A DNA stretch of 64,000 nucleotides from the NCBI GenBank assembly GCA_029960065.1, contig JASCOF010000001.1, positions 372,001 to 436,000 of the forward strand, given 5' to 3'. The DNA comes from Flavobacteriaceae bacterium PS02336 (GTDB taxonomy: Bacteria > Bacteroidota > Bacteroidia > Flavobacteriales > Flavobacteriaceae). Position numbers and translations under genes: made by a program. This document shows, piece by piece, positions 9,032 through 16,860 of the stretch (within the stretch, counting starts at the first letter, position 1; every line of letters begins with the position of its first letter). The notes under the pieces were generated by a model that was not told the DNA's origin, did not search any database, and saw only the letters and a program-made list of their open reading frames with translations.

Positions 9032-10639
9032 ATGAGATATAACTTTACTTTTCTTTTAATACTTCTTTCCTTTACAGTTTTTGGGCAAGAAGAGGCGTGG
9101 GTTTATTTTAATGCAAAACCAAATTCGCAGGCTTTTTTTGATAATCCGCTTGCAGAACTTTCGCAGCGCGCTTTAGATAGAAGAGCCGCTCAGAATATTG
9201 CTTTGAATATTACGGATGCTCCTTTAGAAACTTCATATGTAAATCAGATACAAATGAGTACAGGAATTATGGTTATGGCGCAGTCTAAATGGCTGAATGC
9301 GCTTCATATTCGAGGTACTCAGGCAAATATAAATGCTTTGAAGACTTTGTCTTTTGTGCAGAAGGTAGAATTTGCAGATAAGACCCTAAATGCAACTGGA
9401 AAAAGAGTTTCTGAAACTTCAGCTGGCCAAACGAATAAAGAGTTAAAAACGACGATTGATTATTCTTACGGAAATTCTGCGAATCAAATTCAGATGTTAA
9501 ACGGACAGGTTCTGCATCAGCAGAATTTTACTGGAGAAGGAAAAATTATAGCAGTTTTAGACAATGGATTTCCAGGAGTAAATACTGCTCAGCCGTTTGA
9601 AAATCTTAGAAATAATAATAAAATTCTAGGAGGCTATGATTATACTACACGAAATTCTAATTTCTACGCAGGAGGCAATCACGGAACTTTAGTCCTTTCT
9701 ACAATGGGAGGTTATAAAGAAAATGCTTTGGTTGGAACAGCTCCAAATGCTTCTTATTATCTTTTTATAACAGAAATTGATGCTTTAGAGAATCCGCTGG
9801 AAGAATCGCTTTGGGTAGAAGCAGCAGAGAAAGCAGATGCTTTGGGAGTTGATATAATTACAACTTCATTAGGATATTTCTATGAACGTGATGAGATGAG
9901 ATACAATCATACTTACAGTGATATGAACGGAATTACCACTTTTATTTCGCGCGGAGCAGAAGTGGCTTTTAGCAAAGGAATTTTAGTCTTAGCATCTGCG
10001 GGAAATGATGGTGCTAAAACAGAAAAACATATTGGTTCTCCTGCTGATGCAGTTTCAGTATTAGCAATTGGTTCTGTTAATTTTTCTAAAATAAAAGCGG
10101 GATCGAGTTCCATTGGACCAAGTTATGACGGGAGAATAAAACCAGATGTTATGGCCCAGGGAGTTGCAGCTGTAGTTTCTGATCAAAATGGTACTATTGG
10201 AACGGCAAGCGGAACTTCTTTTTCTTGTCCGATTATGGCAGGAATGGCAGCTTCATTATGGCAGGCATTTCCAAATAAAACAAACAAAGAAATAAGGCAG
10301 ATGATTTTAACCTCTGCTGACAGATATTCCAATCCAGATAATAATTACGGCTACGGAATTCCGAATTTTGGAGCTGCTTTAAGTGTGGACAATTTTATAA
10401 CTGAAAACGCTTTTTCAGTTTATCCTAATCCAGCAAAAAATACGGTTACTTTTTCTTTTTTAAACGAAAGCAATACTGCATCAGTAAAAATTTATTCAGT
10501 TTTAGGACAGAAAGTAATGGAAGAAAAAATTAATAATACAAATCCAGTTCTTTCGATACAATCTTTGCAAAGCGGCCTTTACTTTTATAGTTTTGATGCC
10601 GATAATCTGCATAAAACAGGAAAGATAATCAAGCAATAA
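9032..10639 (+). CDS. Secreted subtilisin-family (S8) protease with T9SS tail
   Basis: 535 residues. The signal peptide (MRYNFTFLLILLSFTVFGQ) is followed by a propeptide-like region to about residue 140 and an S8 peptidase domain. The catalytic triad is D177 (IIAVLDNGFPG), H217 (GGNHGTLVLS) and S396 (GTASGTSFSCPIMAG). The last 80 residues form a type A type IX secretion sorting domain: FSVYPNPAKN at its start, then VKIYSVLGQKV, LQSGLYFYSF and KTGKIIKQ at the end. It should therefore cross the outer membrane by T9SS and be released or attached at the surface. It lies 40 bp after mnmA and only 15 bp before the next gene, so co-transcription is possible. Confidence 0.93.
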   Translation: MRYNFTFLLILLSFTVFGQEEAWVYFNAKPNSQAFFDNPLAELSQRALDRRAAQNIALNITDAPLETSYVNQIQMSTGIMVMAQSKWLNALHIRGTQANINALKTLSFVQKVEFADKTLNATGKRVSETSAGQTNKELKTTIDYSYGNSANQIQMLNGQVLHQQNFTGEGKIIAVLDNGFPGVNTAQPFENLRNNNKILGGYDYTTRNSNFYAGGNHGTLVLSTMGGYKENALVGTAPNASYYLFITEIDALENPLEESLWVEAAEKADALGVDIITTSLGYFYERDEMRYNHTYSDMNGITTFISRGAEVAFSKGILVLASAGNDGAKTEKHIGSPADAVSVLAIGSVNFSKIKAGSSSIGPSYDGRIKPDVMAQGVAAVVSDQNGTIGTASGTSFSCPIMAGMAASLWQAFPNKTNKEIRQMILTSADRYSNPDNNYGYGIPNFGAALSVDNFITENAFSVYPNPAKNTVTFSFLNESNTASVKIYSVLGQKVMEEKINNTNPVLSIQSLQSGLYFYSFDADNLHKTGKIIKQ

Positions 10640-10654
10640 TTTTTTTTTTTTTCA

Positions 10655-11599
10655 ATGAATAAAATCACGCAGCTTTTTAATATAAAATACCCAATCATTC
10701 AAGGCGGAATGATTTGGAACAGCGGTTACAAATTAGCATCAGCGGTAAGCAATGCTGGTGGTCTTGGACTTATCGGTGCAGGTTCTATGTATCCAGAAGT
10801 TTTAAGAGAACACATTCAAAAATGTAAAAAAGCGACCGATAAACCTTTTGGTGTTAATATTCCGATGTTATATCCTAACATTGAAGAAATTATGAATATC
10901 ATAGTAGAAGAAGGTGTGAAAATCGTTTTTACTTCGGCAGGAAATCCTAAAACATGGACTTCCTTTTTAAAAGAAAAGGGAATTACAGTTGTACATGTTG
11001 TAAGCAGTAGTGTTTTTGCTTTAAAAGCACAGGAAGCTGGTGTTGATGCCGTTGTAGCAGAAGGTTTTGAAGCAGGCGGACATAATGGTCGTGAGGAAAC
11101 CACTACGCTGACATTGATTCCGATGGTTAAGGAAAAAATTAAAATTCCGCTAATTGCGGCGGGAGGAATTGCAACTGGAAAGGCAATGCTGGCGGTAATG
11201 GTTTTAGGTGCTGACGGAGTTCAAGTCGGAAGCCGTTTTGCAGCATCTGTAGAATCGTCTGCACACAATAATTTTAAAGAAACGATAGTTAATACTCAAG
11301 AAGGAGGTACTCAATTGACATTGAAAGAGTTGGCTCCTGTTCGATTGGTTAAAAATAAATTCTATAATGATGTTCAGGCTTTATATCAAAAATGTCCTTC
11401 AAAAGAAGATTTAATACAGCTTTTAGGAAGAGCAAGAGCAAAAAAAGGGATGTTTGAGGGAGATTTGGAAGAAGGAGAATTAGAGATTGGACAAGTCTCT
11501 GGACTTATTCACGAAATTTTACCAGTCGAACAAATTGTTCAAGAAATGGTGTCTGATTTTAAAGCTGCGTGCGAAGAAAAGGCTACATTTGAGTTTTAA
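10655..11599 (+). CDS. FMN-dependent nitronate monooxygenase / FabK-like protein
   Basis: 314 residues forming an FMN-binding TIM barrel. Family signatures are the N-terminal YPIIQGGMIWNSGYKLASAV, the EAGGHNGR segment bearing the catalytic-type histidine, and the phosphate-binding LIAAGGIATG followed by GADGVQVGSRF. Members either oxidise nitronates or reduce enoyl-ACP (FabK); sequence alone does not separate the two with certainty, and no fatty-acid genes are adjacent. It follows the secreted protease by 15 bp in the same direction and is followed 19 bp later by a small exported protein. Confidence 0.88.
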   Translation: MNKITQLFNIKYPIIQGGMIWNSGYKLASAVSNAGGLGLIGAGSMYPEVLREHIQKCKKATDKPFGVNIPMLYPNIEEIMNIIVEEGVKIVFTSAGNPKTWTSFLKEKGITVVHVVSSSVFALKAQEAGVDAVVAEGFEAGGHNGREETTTLTLIPMVKEKIKIPLIAAGGIATGKAMLAVMVLGADGVQVGSRFAASVESSAHNNFKETIVNTQEGGTQLTLKELAPVRLVKNKFYNDVQALYQKCPSKEDLIQLLGRARAKKGMFEGDLEEGELEIGQVSGLIHEILPVEQIVQEMVSDFKAACEEKATFEF

Positions 11600-11618
11600 T
11601 TATCTGCAAGAAATATTT

Positions 11619-12029
11619 ATGAATTCTATTCGCACTTTTATTGTACTGCTTTTTACAGTTTTTGGTCTTCAAGAGCTTCAAAGTCAGGCTTATCATTTTA
11701 AAACTTCTGGAGTTAGTGTCTTGCAGAAAAACGAAAGAGGTAAATGGGGAGAATGGTCCAATCTGGAACTAGTAAACCTTTCGGTTGTTTTAGATACCAA
11801 TAAACATAGAATTGTTGTTTATTCTCAGGAAATTCAGCTTTTTAATATTTTAGATTATATCGAAAGAGAAGAAAATGATACTGATATTGTGTATTCTTTT
11901 ATGTGTAAAGATAATGATGGCCGAGAATGTAAGCTTTCCATTATTACGCGTAAAAAGCAAGACTTTCGTAAACAGCTATATATCAATTACGATGATCATA
12001 TAATTGTTTATAATATTTTTACAGTCTAA
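11619..12029 (+). CDS. Small exported hypothetical protein
   Basis: 136 residues from the ATG at 11619; the frame is open further upstream, but the start chosen gives a proper Sec signal peptide (MNSIRTFIVLLFTVFGLQELQSQ) and avoids overlap with the upstream gene. The mature part, about 113 residues, has alternating hydrophobic residues typical of beta structure and no motif I recognise. It has no cysteine at the cleavage site, so it is probably periplasmic. It may be translated from the nitronate monooxygenase mRNA. The stop codon is followed at once by the octamer repeat. Confidence 0.7.
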   Translation: MNSIRTFIVLLFTVFGLQELQSQAYHFKTSGVSVLQKNERGKWGEWSNLELVNLSVVLDTNKHRIVVYSQEIQLFNILDYIEREENDTDIVYSFMCKDNDGRECKLSIITRKKQDFRKQLYINYDDHIIVYNIFTV

Positions 12030-12030
12030 A

Positions 12031-12164
12031 GTTTCTGAGATACTAAGATTCTAAGTAGCTAAGTCTTTTGGGCTTTTTAAAATAATAAACCCTACAGTTT
12101 TTAAAAACGTGTAGGGTTTGCTATATAAAAACCTTACTATCTTAGTATCTCAGAACCTTAGCAA
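12031..12164. repeat. Octamer (CTRAGATT) repeat arms enclosing a terminator hairpin
   Basis: Between two convergent genes, degenerate 8-base units (TTCTGAGA, TACTAAGA, TTCTAAGT, AGCTAAGT) begin one base after the stop at 12029. An inverse copy runs back from the opposite stop at 12165-12167. A 17-bp stretch, 12033-12049, is perfectly complementary to 12139-12155. The inner part holds a hairpin, AAACCCTACA (12087-12096) with TGTAGGGTTT (12110-12119). Confidence 0.8.
12087..12119. terminator. Terminator-like hairpin between convergent genes
   Basis: A 10-bp stem, AAACCCTACA with TGTAGGGTTT, is nested inside the octamer repeat arms. The T run on the plus side is weak, so it may act with the outer stem. 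Confidence 0.55.
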
Positions 12165-12605
12165 CTATAAAAAATCAATATCCTTAATAAATTCATCATA
12201 CTCCAAATAAAACATTTCAAGAGCGTGCATCTTTTCGTTGAAGAAATCGAAAATAGCATCCCAATTGTTTCTATTACTGAAGCCAACACCTGTTTTTTCA
12301 ACCCAGATTCTGCTGATGGTTTTACCGCTTTCCAATGTATGATTTTTTTCAAAAACTAAATCTTTGATAAACTCTTCCTCAAGAATACTTTTTAAAGCTT
12401 CTAATTTTTCAAAGTAAGCATTACGTTTTTCGTCACTGCGAGGTTCAATATCAATTAAAACCTGAGCCTTTTTATTGTCAACAAAAAACTTAAAAGAAAA
12501 GTCTTTAATTTTGGTATCATAAAGAACCCACTTTCTTGGATACTTTTCGGCAAAAGCTACCCAAAATTCTCTTTTAATTCTCTGTGATTCTTCTCTGCTA
12601 TACAT
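12165..12605 (-). CDS. DUF4268 family protein
   Basis: 146 residues, no signal peptide or membrane segment, so cytoplasmic. The conserved start REFWVAFAEKYPRKWVLYDTK, the central VLIDIEPRSDEKRNAYFEKL and the ending EMFYLEYDEFIKDI match my memory of DUF4268. This domain also occurs at the C-terminus of endonuclease-like proteins, where it may bind nucleic acid, but the stand-alone form is uncharacterised. Convergent with the small exported protein; divergent from the Nudix gene. Confidence 0.75.
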   Translation of the reverse strand: MYSREESQRIKREFWVAFAEKYPRKWVLYDTKIKDFSFKFFVDNKKAQVLIDIEPRSDEKRNAYFEKLEALKSILEEEFIKDLVFEKNHTLESGKTISRIWVEKTGVGFSNRNNWDAIFDFFNEKMHALEMFYLEYDEFIKDIDFL

Positions 12606-12698
12606 TTTTTTAAGGCTTTAATTTCAGAAAACTTGCGGTACTGCGTTTTCTGGAGTATATTTATGTTTTATTTGAAAATACAAAAATAAGCTTTGATT

Positions 12699-13349
12699 AT
12701 GAATTTTCAAGATTTTTTGAAATATGTTCCCAATATAATTCCCGTTAAACTTCCAGCAGTAGAGTCGCATTTAAAAATGGCTCCAAAAGAACGTATTGAA
12801 GGTTTGAAAAATCTTGATATTGAAGCATTAAATGCAAGAATGGCGGGAGTGATGATGTTGTTTTATCCAAAAGAGGAAAAAACACATCTCATTTTGATTG
12901 TTCGAAATACATATGAAGGAGTTCATTCTGCACAGATTGCTTTTCCAGGAGGAAAGTTTGAGAAAGACGATTTTAATTTTGAAAATACCGCTCTTAGAGA
13001 AACTCATGAAGAAGTTGGAATTGAAAGGGAAAAAATAGAAATTATTAAGAACTTTTCTCCGATGTATATTCCTCCAAGTAATTTTTTGGTGCATCCATTT
13101 TTGGGAATTGCGAGAGAAGAACTTTCATTTTATCCTGATATTAGAGAAGTTGCAGGAATTATCGAGCTGCCTTTGTCGGTTTTTTTAAATGATGAAATTA
13201 TTATCGAAGCCAGACTATCAACTTCTTACGGTGCTAATATTCTAGTTCCGGCATTTAATATTCAAAATCATGTGGTGTGGGGAGCAACAGCAATGATTTT
13301 GAGCGAACTAAGAGATGTGCTCAACGCAACGTTTGAAAAAGATGCGTAG
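12699..13349 (+). CDS. Nudix hydrolase, CoA pyrophosphatase type
   Basis: 216 residues from the ATG at 12699 (a TTG two codons upstream is a less likely start). The protein has the subfamily motif HSAQIAFPGGKFEKDD followed by the Nudix helix TALRETHEEVGI, in which REtHEEVG carries the metal-binding glutamates. The GGK(x)E(x)D pattern before the box and the length near 200 are typical of NudL/CoA diphosphatase proteins, which hydrolyse CoA to phosphopantetheine and 3',5'-ADP. Substrate assignment is by family resemblance only. Followed by the acyltransferase gene, which has its own promoter. Confidence 0.85.
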   Translation: MNFQDFLKYVPNIIPVKLPAVESHLKMAPKERIEGLKNLDIEALNARMAGVMMLFYPKEEKTHLILIVRNTYEGVHSAQIAFPGGKFEKDDFNFENTALRETHEEVGIEREKIEIIKNFSPMYIPPSNFLVHPFLGIAREELSFYPDIREVAGIIELPLSVFLNDEIIIEARLSTSYGANILVPAFNIQNHVVWGATAMILSELRDVLNATFEKDA

Positions 13350-13414
13350 AAATATTTATTTAACAATTTGATATTCATTTGGATAACTTTAAATCCGAGA
13401 AAATGTTTAAAAGT

Positions 13415-13444
13415 ATTGCTAAAAGAATAATTTTTGTATGTTTG
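13415..13444 (+). promoter_or_regulatory. Promoter for the acyltransferase gene
   Basis: TATGTTTG (13437-13444) with ATTG at 13415-13418, 18 bp spacing, 31 bp before the start codon. Confidence 0.6.
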
Positions 13445-13475
13445 CCACCTAACAAAAAATAAGATAAAATTAGTT

Positions 13476-14285
13476 ATGGGATTGTTTAAACGAAATCCTT
13501 TTGGACATATATTATTCATCAAGAAATGGTTAATCCGAATCTTGGGTGCTATGACGCATAGAAGATATAGAGGTTTTAACGAATTGCAGATTGAAGGTTC
13601 TGAAATTATTAAATCGCTTCCAGATAATAATGTCTTATTTATATCAAATCACCAGACCTATTTTGCAGACGTTGTAGCAATGTTTCATGTATTTAACGCG
13701 AGTTTAAGCGGACGTCAGGATACCATTAAGAATATTGGTTATTTATGGCAGCCTAAAATGAATATTTATTATGTTGCGGCCAAAGAAACGATGCAGGCGG
13801 GTTTACTGCCAAGAATTTTAGCATATGTAGGAGCGATTACAGTAGAACGTACTTGGCGTGCAAAAGGGGTTGATGTTACCGAAAAGAGAGAAGTAAATCC
13901 AAACGATACAGAAAATATTAAAATTGCTCTTGCTGACGGATGGGTTATCACTTTTCCGCAGGGAACTACAAAGTCTTTTAAACCGGTTCGTAAGGGAACA
14001 GCACATATTATTAAACAGCACAAACCAATCGTTATTCCTATTGTTATTGATGGTTTCAGAAGATCATTCGATAAAAAGGGACTTCGAATGAAAAAGAAAG
14101 GAATTCTGCAGTCATTCATAATCAAAGAGCCTCTTGATATTGATTATGAAAACGATACCATCGAGCAAATCGTAGAGAAAGTAGAATACGCTATCGAACA
14201 ACATCCATCATTTTTAAAAGTTATTCCTGCTGAAGAAATCAAAGTACAAGAAGAACTGAATCAATTGAGACGCTGGGATTATTAG
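13476..14285 (+). CDS. PlsC-type lysophospholipid acyltransferase
   Basis: 269 residues from the ATG at 13476; earlier in-frame codons overlap the promoter. The PlsC fold is indicated by motif I, SNHQTYFADV (His59, Asp65), and motif III, TFPQGTTKSFKPVRKGTAHI, followed by motif IV-like KPIVIPIVIDGF. Such enzymes acylate lysophosphatidate or related lysolipids at the inner membrane. Two oddities: the catalytic pair reads H-x5-D instead of H-x4-D, and motif III is FPQGTT instead of FPEGTR. I think this is a lineage-specific branch rather than a broken gene, since the rest is well conserved, but the acyl acceptor is uncertain. Confidence 0.82.
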   Translation: MGLFKRNPFGHILFIKKWLIRILGAMTHRRYRGFNELQIEGSEIIKSLPDNNVLFISNHQTYFADVVAMFHVFNASLSGRQDTIKNIGYLWQPKMNIYYVAAKETMQAGLLPRILAYVGAITVERTWRAKGVDVTEKREVNPNDTENIKIALADGWVITFPQGTTKSFKPVRKGTAHIIKQHKPIVIPIVIDGFRRSFDKKGLRMKKKGILQSFIIKEPLDIDYENDTIEQIVEKVEYAIEQHPSFLKVIPAEEIKVQEELNQLRRWDY

Positions 14286-14287
14286 AA

Positions 14288-14444
14288 ATTTTAGATTTCA
14301 GATTTTAGATTTTAGAGTTTTGTTTCAATTGTCAAGCTGAGCGAAGTCGAAGCTTATTGGTATATAGATTTTCTTATTTCTTAAAGTATAAGCGTCAGCT
14401 AAAAATCTTAGAATCTTAGCATCTCAGAACCTCAGAATCTTAGA
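14288..14444. repeat. Mosaic of intergenic repeats between convergent genes
   Basis: Three repeat types are packed in about 157 bp: tandem TTTTAGATT units (14288-14317) starting after the acyltransferase stop; GTCAAGCTGAGCGAAGTCGA (14331-14350), a motif I know from many Bacteroidota spacers; and a minus-strand octamer array (14404-14444, units CTAAGATT, CTGAGGTT, CTGAGATG) that begins right after the stop at 14445. Confidence 0.75.
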
Positions 14445-15077
14445 TTAAAAATCTATCTTTTTTAACTCTTTGTAATTCACATACAATCTTCTTAAAAGAG
14501 TTCCGTAGATTATTCTATAAAAACACCAGAATAGTCCGAAGAAGCCTAGAATAACTAAGAATAAAATACCTATTGTAACAAACATAGCTTTACCATTCAT
14601 AGCCAATTTGTCTCTAAGGAATTCCATGTCCGGATTGTAAACAAAGGCAATGAAGAAGCTTAGAATAGCGGTTATAACAATCATTCCCAAGTTGTACCAA
14701 ACATAGTATTGCACTGTTTTTCGAGTTCTTAAAATAGCGCTCATTAAAGATTTTGTGGCTACCGTTGTAGAAATAGTTCTGTAGTTTTTGTAGAAAATGT
14801 AAACGAATATTAAAACTACTACATAATTAAAGTAAGTTAGGAATTCTAAGGCCGTTACAATTTCAGGATGATTTATTTTGCGTAAAACATCATCTGTATT
14901 AATAAATAAGTTAGAAAAAGTCCAAAACGAAATTTCCAAAATACTGATAATCAAAATCCATTTTACAATAGAAGATGATTTTCTGTGAATCATCTTGTAG
15001 ATTTCATTTTCAGAAATTTGTTGAAAAGAACCTGAGTTCTTTTGCCAGTCTTTTTTTAGTAAATCCAGTTCTTTCAT
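14445..15077 (-). CDS. Four-helix membrane protein paired with an ECF sigma factor
   Basis: 210 residues with an N-terminal cytoplasmic segment of about 37 residues (MKELDLLKKDWQKNSGSFQQ) and four hydrophobic helices. It starts 8 bp after the ECF sigma gene, the usual place of an anti-sigma factor, and the N-terminal segment could hold the sigma. I see no zinc-binding anti-sigma motif (HxxxCxxC). Similar flavobacterial proteins have been mislabelled beta-carotene monooxygenase, which nothing in this sequence supports. I infer a regulator of the upstream sigma factor; the signal is unknown. Confidence 0.65.
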   Translation of the reverse strand: MKELDLLKKDWQKNSGSFQQISENEIYKMIHRKSSSIVKWILIISILEISFWTFSNLFINTDDVLRKINHPEIVTALEFLTYFNYVVVLIFVYIFYKNYRTISTTVATKSLMSAILRTRKTVQYYVWYNLGMIVITAILSFFIAFVYNPDMEFLRDKLAMNGKAMFVTIGILFLVILGFFGLFWCFYRIIYGTLLRRLYVNYKELKKIDF

Positions 15078-15085
15078 AATAATTT

Positions 15086-15580
15086 TTAAGGATTTAGTAT
15101 TTTTTTAAGTTTCCCTTTAATTCTGTTCATTTTCACGCGCGCATTCACTTCACTGATCCCTAAGGTCTCAGCTATTTCTTGATAATCTTTGTCTTCTAAA
15201 TACATAAAAACTAGTGCTTTTTCGATGTCATTAAGCTGATAAACGGCTTTATACATCAGTTTTATCTGTTCTTCTTCTTCGTAGTTGTAGTCAACATCTC
15301 TGACAAAATGCTGATGACTTTCATAATCTACGGTAGATATTGTTCTTTTGGTTTTACGGTACAGCGTAATCGCAGTGTTTAAAGCCACACGATACGTCCA
15401 AGTAGAAAATTTACTGTCTCCTCTAAATTTTGGATAAGCTTTCCAAAGCTGAATAGTGATTTCTTGAAACAAATCTTTATGAGCGTCCTCGCTGTCAGTA
15501 TATAATCTACAAATCTTGTGGATTATATTCTGATTTGCCTGCAATTGCGCAACAAATGACTGTTCTAGATTTTCGCTCAT
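15086..15580 (-). CDS. ECF-type RNA polymerase sigma factor
   Basis: 164 residues. Region 2 (about 12-80) shows DLFQEITIQLWKAYPKF and STWTYRVALNTAITLYRK, the core-binding and -10 recognition helices. Region 4 (about 105-160) shows LNDIEKALVFMYLEDKDYQEIAETLGISEVNARVKMNRIKGKL, a helix-turn-helix for the -35 type element. Regions 1 and 3 are absent, hence ECF class. It lies upstream of a membrane protein likely to control it and downstream of the DUF3810 gene, all on the minus strand. Confidence 0.93.
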   Translation of the reverse strand: MSENLEQSFVAQLQANQNIIHKICRLYTDSEDAHKDLFQEITIQLWKAYPKFRGDSKFSTWTYRVALNTAITLYRKTKRTISTVDYESHQHFVRDVDYNYEEEEQIKLMYKAVYQLNDIEKALVFMYLEDKDYQEIAETLGISEVNARVKMNRIKGKLKKILNP

Positions 15581-15622
15581 AAAGGTATTAGTAGTTATGA
15601 AATCATTTTTGTTACAGTTGAA

Positions 15623-16684
15623 TCAAAGTTTTCTGGTTTTATAATAATTAATCATCAAATCAATAAACTTACTGTAACTGTCCATACCGTCTTTTTGATT
15701 ATTTGATTTTAAGAAATTATCGTAAAGAAAATGAAATCCTTTATCGATAAAAGTGTCATATTTTCTCCAAAAATCTTCACTCTCCTGATAGTTTTTTAAA
15801 ATTCCAACGTGGACTGTTTTTTTCAAGTGATTAAAAACTTTCTCATTTTTATATTTCCAGATTCCTAAGCAATAGCGTAAAACAAAGCTGTATCCAGAAT
15901 ATTGGTAATATAGGTTTTCATTTTTAACAGAAGCCAGTACACCAATAAAGTTGCATTCACTTTCACTTGCATATCCAATTTGATGTGCCATTTCGTGTGA
16001 AGTTGTAAGCGGGAAATTATACATTGGCAGCAGATCATTAATTTGAGCTTCATTGGTAAAAGGGTTCAGATATCCGCCAAATCCCATATAGGCCAAAGGT
16101 GTGCTGAATAATGATTTTTTTACGCTTAAAGTTTCGTATTTAAAATAAGGATATTCTTGGGCTAAGTTATTGTAGCCATTCAAAATCATTTCAAAAGATT
16201 CTTTTTGTGTGTATGGAAATTTGATTTTTTCATTTTTGTTTTTTGTAATTGCAAACTGAATTTCATTTGTTTTTACAATTAATTTTTTTGTAAAAGCATA
16301 AAGATCAGCATCAGAATATTCTCTTTTGATTTCCATTTTTTCAAAAAGAGGTTTGCGGTAATAATTAAAAGCCCAGAGAAAATGAAAGAAAAAGTAAAAA
16401 ACAGAAATTTTACCTAAAATGGTTAGAATATGATCTTTCCATTCTGTTCTCCATGTTTTTCTTATTTTCCAAAACCAGCCTATAATAGCTAGAATTAGAA
16501 ACGCATAAATACAATCGCCAAGTGAAAAAGGAATTTTGCCCAGACCAGTTCTTAAAAAGTGAGAAATTCTGAGAAAAATATTATTACTGTAAAAACCTTC
16601 AACGTAATCAGGGAAATATCTTAAGATTCTTAAAAAGAGGATTTGAACTAAAAGAAATAATGGAAGTATATATTTTTGTTTCAC
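15623..16684 (-). CDS. DUF3810 membrane-anchored zinc-protease-like protein
   Basis: 353 residues. Three hydrophobic segments lie in the first 120 residues (around 7-22, 55-75, 90-107), followed by a large soluble domain. That domain carries an HExxH motif (TTSHEMAHQIGYASESECNFIG, near residue 228), and the second glutamate further along (ESE) is a plausible third zinc ligand. The layout and the segment FGGYLNPFTNEAQIN match what I recall of DUF3810. A metallopeptidase role is inferred from the motif only. It is 42 bp upstream of the ECF sigma gene in the same direction. Confidence 0.78.
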   Translation of the reverse strand: MKQKYILPLFLLVQILFLRILRYFPDYVEGFYSNNIFLRISHFLRTGLGKIPFSLGDCIYAFLILAIIGWFWKIRKTWRTEWKDHILTILGKISVFYFFFHFLWAFNYYRKPLFEKMEIKREYSDADLYAFTKKLIVKTNEIQFAITKNKNEKIKFPYTQKESFEMILNGYNNLAQEYPYFKYETLSVKKSLFSTPLAYMGFGGYLNPFTNEAQINDLLPMYNFPLTTSHEMAHQIGYASESECNFIGVLASVKNENLYYQYSGYSFVLRYCLGIWKYKNEKVFNHLKKTVHVGILKNYQESEDFWRKYDTFIDKGFHFLYDNFLKSNNQKDGMDSYSKFIDLMINYYKTRKL

Positions 16685-16818
16685 AATTAAAATTTTGGAT
16701 ACGTAAATATAAATACAATATTATTATTAAAAAAGATTGTATTTATTGGATTAGATTTTAAGAATTGGAATTAGTCCTAATTTGTGAAATTTGTGGCAAA
16801 AATCGAGTTGAAACTTTG

Positions 16819-16826
16819 TAACTTTG
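16819..16826 (+). promoter_or_regulatory. Candidate -7 box for pepD
   Basis: TAACTTTG, 34 bp before the chosen pepD ATG. No TTTG occurs at ideal distance; the nearest (16790-16793) is 25 bp away. Confidence 0.5.
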
Positions 16827-16860
16827 AAGCTCTTAATTGTTAAACATCAAACAAGATATA

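Noticed and set aside
11487..11618. N-terminal extension of the small exported protein
   Set aside because: It overlaps the nitronate monooxygenase gene and would bury the signal peptide; the ATG at 11619 is the better start.
14445..15077. Carotenoid oxygenase
   Set aside because: The name is attached to similar proteins, but there are no iron-binding histidines and the protein is mostly membrane helices.
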